Origin: a virus
Virus record (IMG/VR): IMGVR_UViG_3300009545_000048
Coordinates: 1-33,072 of that record
Strand: one strand, 5' to 3'
Length of the DNA stretch: 33,072 nt
Made by a program: the position numbers and the translations under genes. Below, piece after piece: positions 28,934 through 33,072 of this stretch (the first letter of the stretch is position 1; every line of letters starts with the position of its first letter). The notes beneath the pieces are model-generated. The model was not told where the DNA came from. It did not search any database and saw nothing but the letters and a program-made list of their open reading frames with translations.

Positions 28934-29302
28934 ATGGCTAGCGACGTAATCACAGGACCGAAGTCTCTTCCGGCAAGTGCAGACTTGACCGCCTATCAGT
29001 TCCGCTTTATGCGGATTAACAGCAGCGGTCAACTTGCACTGCCAACACTCGGCGGGTACGCAACCACCGTTTTGCAGGACAAACCGACCGCGCAAGGTCA
29101 ACCCGGACAGTGCTGTCGTCCCGGTGACATCACGCGTGTTTATTGCTCTGCCCCTGTCAACACTGGCGACTTCTTGTCGTCGGACGCGACCGGGCAGGCG
29201 TTCCGGTCCGTTTCCGGGGACTGGATTTTAGGGCAATCGCTCGAAACGATTTCTGTTGCGGGCATTGTCCGAATGGTCTTTCAACCGATCGCGAAGCTGT
29301 AA
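28934..29302 (+). CDS. Capsid decoration/cement protein (DUF2190-like)
   Basis: Encodes 122 aa, SD AGGAGAAAA. The layout (YQFRFMRINSSGQLALPTLG, then TTVLQDKPTAQGQPGQCC, PVNTGDFLSSDATGQAF) matches the DUF2190 beta-barrel cement proteins placed just before the major capsid gene, which bind the shell surface and stabilise it. Position and motif agree. Confidence 0.7.
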   Translation: MASDVITGPKSLPASADLTAYQFRFMRINSSGQLALPTLGGYATTVLQDKPTAQGQPGQCCRPGDITRVYCSAPVNTGDFLSSDATGQAFRSVSGDWILGQSLETISVAGIVRMVFQPIAKL

Positions 29303-29340
29303 GCGAAGCGTTTCAATTTCAATCAAGGAGAATTATTTAA

Positions 29341-30333
29341 ATGCCGATTCCAACACAGAGTGACGTTCACGTAAATCAACCGTTAACGATGCTCACCGAA
29401 GCGTTTCGCGTTCAGAACGTCGATCTTGCTGCGATGAGTGTTTTTCCGCCTGTGCCCGTCGAACACAAGTCCGACAGCTTCTATCGTTGGTCGCGTGCTG
29501 ATCTGTTGCGCCACGTGATGCAGCAGCGGGCACCGGGCGCGCTTGTCGAAATGGGTGGCGTACGCCTTTCGACGACCGCGTATTCCTGTAATGATTGGGC
29601 ACTCGGGTACCCGATTCCCGATGGTATCCGCCGCAACGCGGATCGTATGCTTAACCTCGATTACATGGCCACGGAGTACCTGACGAATCAGGCGCTTCTG
29701 AATCGTGAAATCGCGTGGGCATCCGCGTACTTTACTGCGGGCAGTGGTTGGGGCACCACCGTTACCGGACAGGCGGGCGCTTCCGATTCGACGCACGTCA
29801 AGTACTGGAACACGGGCGGTTCGACGCCGATCGAAGACATCCTTGCAGGCAAGGTTGCGATTCACGCGTCAACCGGATACGAACCGAATGTTCTGGTTCT
29901 CGGTTACAAAACCCATCAAGCGCTGAAGACGAATCCCGAAATCATCGACCGCTTGAAGTACGGGCAGACCGCACCCGGACCCGTCAAGGTGACGAATTCC
30001 GATTTGGCGGCACTGTTCGAAGTCGACAAGGTTGTTGTCATGGGTGCCGTGCAAACCACTTCGCCCGAAGGCGCGGCAACCGACACGTTCGATTTCATCG
30101 GCGGACCAAACGCACTGTTGACGTACGCAGCACCCGCACCCGGTCTCATGGTTGCGTCGGGCGGCTATACGTTCAACTGGCAGGGACTTGAAGGTGTGAC
30201 GTCTTCGGGATGGCGCATCAAGAAGTACCGCGTCGAGGAACGTGAATCCGACATCGTCGAAATCCAACAGGCGTACGCCTTTGGTCTCGTCGCGCCCGCA
30301 CTCGGTTATCTGTACAGCGCAGTTCTCGGGTAA
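29341..30333 (+). CDS. Major capsid protein
   Basis: Encodes 330 aa, strong Shine-Dalgarno AAGGAGAATTATTTA. It builds the icosahedral shell (HK97 fold). Supporting blocks: an N-terminal VFPPVPVEHKSDSFYRWSR, NREIAWASAYFTAGSGWG, the extended beta/loop TFNWQGLEGVTSSGWRIKKY and a C-terminal EERESDIVEIQQAYAFGLVA. Size, position after a DUF2190-like protein and before fibre genes all fit. I identify the family from pattern and context, not an alignment. Confidence 0.85.
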   Translation: MPIPTQSDVHVNQPLTMLTEAFRVQNVDLAAMSVFPPVPVEHKSDSFYRWSRADLLRHVMQQRAPGALVEMGGVRLSTTAYSCNDWALGYPIPDGIRRNADRMLNLDYMATEYLTNQALLNREIAWASAYFTAGSGWGTTVTGQAGASDSTHVKYWNTGGSTPIEDILAGKVAIHASTGYEPNVLVLGYKTHQALKTNPEIIDRLKYGQTAPGPVKVTNSDLAALFEVDKVVVMGAVQTTSPEGAATDTFDFIGGPNALLTYAAPAPGLMVASGGYTFNWQGLEGVTSSGWRIKKYRVEERESDIVEIQQAYAFGLVAPALGYLYSAVLG

Positions 30334-30339
30334 ATCGCC

Positions 30340-30750
30340 ATGCCTCTTTACTGTCGAGTGCATCCGAAGATGATCAACAGGACAATGAAGTTTGTGGTCC
30401 TGACGAGTGCAGGAATCGACATGGGTGGCGAACCGCGCCGCGTATTCAAAGAAGGGGAAGTATTCGATACCTCTGTCGTCAACGATCAGTGGTTGCGTCT
30501 ACTTTACGATCAGCACAAAATCGATCTCGCGCCCGATCAACCAAGTCCCGTAGAGACGCCCGTCTCCGGGACAGTCGGCGCACCGTCGAGTGTCAACGCT
30601 CCGGTACGTCGCAAGATTTTCAACGAGACCGAATTACAAGCGCTGTCGAAAAAAGACCTCTCCGAACTTTGCGGTACGCAGGATTTGCCAACTGTCGGCA
30701 CGAAAGATGAACTAATCAAGCGGCTTGCCGCACTTGAAGAAGATGTATAG
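30340..30750 (+). CDS. Protein with C-terminal HeH/SAP-like domain
   Basis: Encodes 136 aa. The N-terminal half is compact (MKFVVLTSAGIDMGGEPRRV), followed by a proline/serine linker and a C-terminal HeH/SAP motif (FNETELQALSKKDLSELCG, then KDELIKRLAAL), a helix-extension-helix DNA- or protein-binding module common next to head genes. ATG 30385 is an alternative start. It overlaps the next gene by 8 bp. Confidence 0.6.
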   Translation: MPLYCRVHPKMINRTMKFVVLTSAGIDMGGEPRRVFKEGEVFDTSVVNDQWLRLLYDQHKIDLAPDQPSPVETPVSGTVGAPSSVNAPVRRKIFNETELQALSKKDLSELCGTQDLPTVGTKDELIKRLAALEEDV

Positions 30751-31306
30751 TCGAGTCGCGCCACCGTATTGGAAAGAAGTCTGGATCGTTGCAAACGGAC
30801 CGTCGGTTGTGGACTTTGACAGTACGCGGCTTGACGGCAAGCGTGTTGTTTCGATCAATGGAGCGGCGGCACGCCTAAAGCGTCCGCCTGTTCCGTCGTC
30901 TTTGATTTTGTTTTCTGCTGATCCGAAGTGGATACTTGATAACCGCGAAACGATCGCAGCACATGCGGGTGAGAAATACGCAACGCTCGCGCTTGATACA
31001 TGGCCTGAATGCACCCGCATTGACGGTTTAAAGGTGCTAGAACGCGCCCACTTTGACGGACTGTCTACGATGCCTGATTTTCTTTGCGTCGGCGGGAATA
31101 GCGGCTATGCCGCCATTAACCTAGCTGTCTTGAAGGGCTCGCAAGACATTCATCTCGTCGGGTACGACATGGCTTCCGACGAAGACAAATTTGCACAATG
31201 GCGTCCGCGTTTCCGAACGATGATTCCGCAACTGATCGCGGCGGGCGTTACAGTGACGAACCACAATTTAAAAAGCTTGATTGATGCGTTCCCACGACGG
31301 GTCTGA
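30743..31306 (+). CDS. DUF115/MptE-like protein (GT42-like fold)
   Basis: Encodes 187 aa. The start VWIVANGPSVVDF resembles the G-x-G/PS nucleotide-binding loop of DUF115 (6-hydroxymethylpterin pyrophosphokinase MptE-like and sialyltransferase-like) proteins; VVSINGAAARLK, LILFSADPKW, GGNSGYAAINLAVLKGSQDI and HLVGYDM support it. Members include glycosyltransferase-like enzymes. In phages it may modify virion or host surface sugars, possibly with the enzyme at 15,702. ATG 30743 chosen over an upstream TTG. Confidence 0.65.
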   Translation: MYSRVAPPYWKEVWIVANGPSVVDFDSTRLDGKRVVSINGAAARLKRPPVPSSLILFSADPKWILDNRETIAAHAGEKYATLALDTWPECTRIDGLKVLERAHFDGLSTMPDFLCVGGNSGYAAINLAVLKGSQDIHLVGYDMASDEDKFAQWRPRFRTMIPQLIAAGVTVTNHNLKSLIDAFPRRV

Positions 31307-31324
31307 ACGCTAGGAGAAAATTAA

Positions 31325-31648
31325 GTGAGTACAGAGCAACGTACATGGACAATGACCGCAACCGGAACAGGCGCTTTGCTTTCCGTGAACAGTAACGACG
31401 TTCATACGGTCGCGGTTATCGTGACCGGAAGTCCTAGCGCCGCGACCGTGAACCTTGAAGGTTCACTCGATTCAACGCACTGGTTCGACCTGTCAGGCGA
31501 TCAAGACGCAAGTGCAGGCGACATTATGTTCCATGTCGTGTACCGTGCCGTTGCTTTCGTACGTCCGAACGTTTCCGCGTTGTCGGGCGGAACATCACCG
31601 ACGCTTGTGATTTCTTATCTAGGGCATGAATCCGGGGGTGACAGATGA
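31325..31648 (+). CDS. Small beta-rich virion-like protein
   Basis: Encodes 107 aa from GTG 31325 with SD AGGAGAAAAT. All-beta pattern with GTGALLSVNSNDVHTVAVIV, VNLEGSLDSTHWFDL and VAFVRPNVSALSGGTSPTL, like small head-tail or fibre adaptors. It is directly coupled (ATGA) to the fibre gene. Function inferred from context only. Confidence 0.55.
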   Translation: MSTEQRTWTMTATGTGALLSVNSNDVHTVAVIVTGSPSAATVNLEGSLDSTHWFDLSGDQDASAGDIMFHVVYRAVAFVRPNVSALSGGTSPTLVISYLGHESGGDR

Positions 31649-32913
31649 GTGAAACAGTCGTAATTGGTGCAGGTAGCGGCGGCGGAACTCCGGGCGTGGA
31701 TGGTGCACCGGGTGCTGGATACCTCGCAACGTCGACAAGTTCTGTAGCGATCGGAACCGGAAGCAAATCATTCACGACGCAATCGGGACTTGCGTACTCC
31801 GTGGGTGCACGTGTCCGTGTTAGCGATGCATCGACCCCAACAAACTATGTTGAAGGTCTTTGTACCGCGTATTCGGGAACCACGCTGACGATTTTAGCCA
31901 CTGTTGCGAGTGGTTCGGGCACTATTGCGAGTTGGGATATCAATCTTGCTGGTGATGTCGGCGCGACGGGCGCAACGGGCGCGGCGGGCAGCAATGGCAC
32001 GAACGGAACAAACGGCACGAATGGCGCGGCGGGTGCAGGGTACGCGGCGACGTCGACAAGTTCGATCGCTATTGCGACCGGGTCGAAGTCCTTTACGACG
32101 CAGTCAGGACTTGCATATTCGGCGGGTGCCCGTGTGCGTGCATCAGACTCGTCAAACGGTGCCAACTTCGTCGAAGGACTTTGTACCAGCTATTCGGGTA
32201 CAACACTCGTCATCAACGTGACGCTGACAGGTGGTTCCGGAACCATCGCGAGTTGGAATATCAACGTTTCGGGAGAATCCGGAAGCAGTGGTTCAACTGT
32301 GACGGCGGTATCACCGTACATCGGGATTGGTTCGGGCTTCATGGGTCCGATTCATGCGGTCACAAAACCACCAGACGTTAGCACGCTTACTTTTCTTAAT
32401 CAGGGTGGTGCAACAGCCACCACACTAACGAATGGCGCGTTGCTGTTGATGGCACCGACTAATTCAGGCGACTCGGTCCGGTTTCTTCGACTTTCAGCTT
32501 ACCCATCAACGCCGTATACGTTCACGATCGGAATGCTGCTAGCGGGTGCGAATGCCGACGCCGTTTTAACTGGCGTTGCGATTTCGAACGGCACAAAGGT
32601 TTTCATTGCAGGACCCACACGTGTAAGTAGTCTCGGAATGGGTGCCTACACATTCACAACCCTGACGACTAACGGTGGATCACAGATTACACAATCGTCG
32701 TTTTTAATTAGCAATCCTTGGTTCGTTTCAATCACGGATGATGGAACTAACATTACTGTTTCGGGTGGACCGAGTCTTGACGCAATGCAGGTGTTCACCA
32801 CCACAACGCGATCGGCGTTAGGGATCACGCCGACACAGCTTGGTATCGCGATTGATAACAGTAATACGGGTCTTAAGGTTTTCATGGAAGTATTTCACTG
32901 GTTAGTTGCATAG
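31645..32913 (+). CDS. Collagen-like tail fibre/appendage protein
   Basis: Encodes 422 aa. MSETVVIGAGSGGG start, then two copies of an about 80-residue domain (GYLATSTSSVAIGTGSKSF at about 24-105 and GYAATSTSSIAIATGSKSF at about 131-211) separated by Gly-X-Y triplets (GATGATGAAGSNGTNGTNG), then a 200-residue C-terminal beta-rich domain (SFLISNPWFVSITDDGTNIT) likely for receptor binding. A homotrimeric fibre is expected. The duplicated blocks are also similar at the DNA level (31,717-31,953 and 32,037-32,272). Confidence 0.75.
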   Translation: MSETVVIGAGSGGGTPGVDGAPGAGYLATSTSSVAIGTGSKSFTTQSGLAYSVGARVRVSDASTPTNYVEGLCTAYSGTTLTILATVASGSGTIASWDINLAGDVGATGATGAAGSNGTNGTNGTNGAAGAGYAATSTSSIAIATGSKSFTTQSGLAYSAGARVRASDSSNGANFVEGLCTSYSGTTLVINVTLTGGSGTIASWNINVSGESGSSGSTVTAVSPYIGIGSGFMGPIHAVTKPPDVSTLTFLNQGGATATTLTNGALLLMAPTNSGDSVRFLRLSAYPSTPYTFTIGMLLAGANADAVLTGVAISNGTKVFIAGPTRVSSLGMGAYTFTTLTTNGGSQITQSSFLISNPWFVSITDDGTNITVSGGPSLDAMQVFTTTTRSALGITPTQLGIAIDNSNTGLKVFMEVFHWLVA

Positions 32914-32925
32914 GGTAAATAATGC

Positions 32926-33072
32926 ATGAGTGCTTCTATCGTCATTGGCGAAGGTAGCGGAAGTGGGGGATCTGTGGGACCACAAGGACCGCGCGGTTTT
33001 ACAGGACCGCAAGGACCGCAAGGCGAACAAGGAATTCAAGGCGAACAAGGCATTCAGGGCGAACAAGGCCCA
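32926..33072 (+). CDS. Collagen-like fibre protein (partial)
   Basis: ATG 32926 opens SASIVIGEGSGSGGS followed by an uninterrupted run of Gly-X-Y triplets (GPQGPRGFTGPQGPQGEQG, then GIQGEQG repeats) to the window edge; 49 codons are visible. Its N-terminus resembles the previous fibre (MSxxxVIGxGSG), suggesting a common attachment motif. The right end is cut off. Confidence 0.75.
   Translation, partial: MSASIVIGEGSGSGGSVGPQGPRGFTGPQGPQGEQGIQGEQGIQGEQGP

Noticed and set aside
1-33072. TAG recoding to a sense codon
   Set aside because: TAG ends several genes in tight overlaps and the big structural genes have no internal TAG.
1-33072. tRNA genes or CRISPR arrays
   Set aside because: No cloverleaf or regularly spaced repeats were seen by eye; a tRNAscan and repeat search would be decisive.

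Overview
The window is a stretch of a tailed double-stranded DNA phage (Caudoviricetes) or a prophage. It is gene-dense, nearly all genes lie on the plus strand, and starts and stops commonly overlap (ATGA, GTGA, TAATG). It holds a terminase small subunit, a terminase large subunit, a Mu gp29/DUF935-type portal, a MuF-type minor head protein, an XkdF-type head protease, a scaffold, a capsid decoration protein, the major capsid protein and the first tail-fibre genes. I see no integrase, repressor/Cro pair, replication gene or tRNA. The host cannot be named from the sequence. GC is just over 50% by eye, and many genes seem to be transcribed as leaderless mRNAs from TAnnnT -10 boxes set 5-6 nt before the start codon. 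That arrangement is best known from Deinococcus-Thermus and Actinobacteria but is not exclusive to them.

Layout. (1) 1-8,490: terminase small subunit, then about 25 small genes, mostly of unknown function and many with paired cysteines; one (1812-2195) looks like the Tad1/Acb2-type cyclic-nucleotide sponge family. (2) 8,491-10,101: terminase large subunit. (3) 10,098-20,133: a second array of about 22 small genes, including small membrane proteins, a glycosyltransferase-like protein, a PadR-family regulator and several orphan families that I recall from many other phages. (4) 20,247-25,411: portal, MuF protein, two small membrane proteins, and a 527-aa protein joining a 2H phosphoesterase domain to an XkdF-like protease domain. 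(5) 25,455-27,257: an inserted-looking cassette with the only minus-strand gene, a secreted cysteine-rich protein, an HNH endonuclease and an L,D-transpeptidase-like protein. (6) 27,259-33,072: scaffold with a probable nested internal start, decoration protein, major capsid, a HeH/SAP-tailed protein, a DUF115-like protein, and two consecutive collagen-like fibre genes, the second cut by the window edge.

How it works together. TerS and TerL drive packaging through the portal; the scaffold and XkdF-type protease build and mature the head; the decoration and capsid proteins form the shell; the fibre genes begin the adsorption module. The packaging genes are unusually far apart, separated by the two small-gene arrays, which probably act on the host (defence evasion, takeover).

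The signals most worth pursuing are the repeated leaderless-promoter design, in which the stop codon of one gene can be the first half of the next gene's -10 box; a twin promoter with a 12-bp palindrome shared by two isolated genes; the putative Tad1-like protein; and the 2H phosphoesterase domain built into the head-protease gene.
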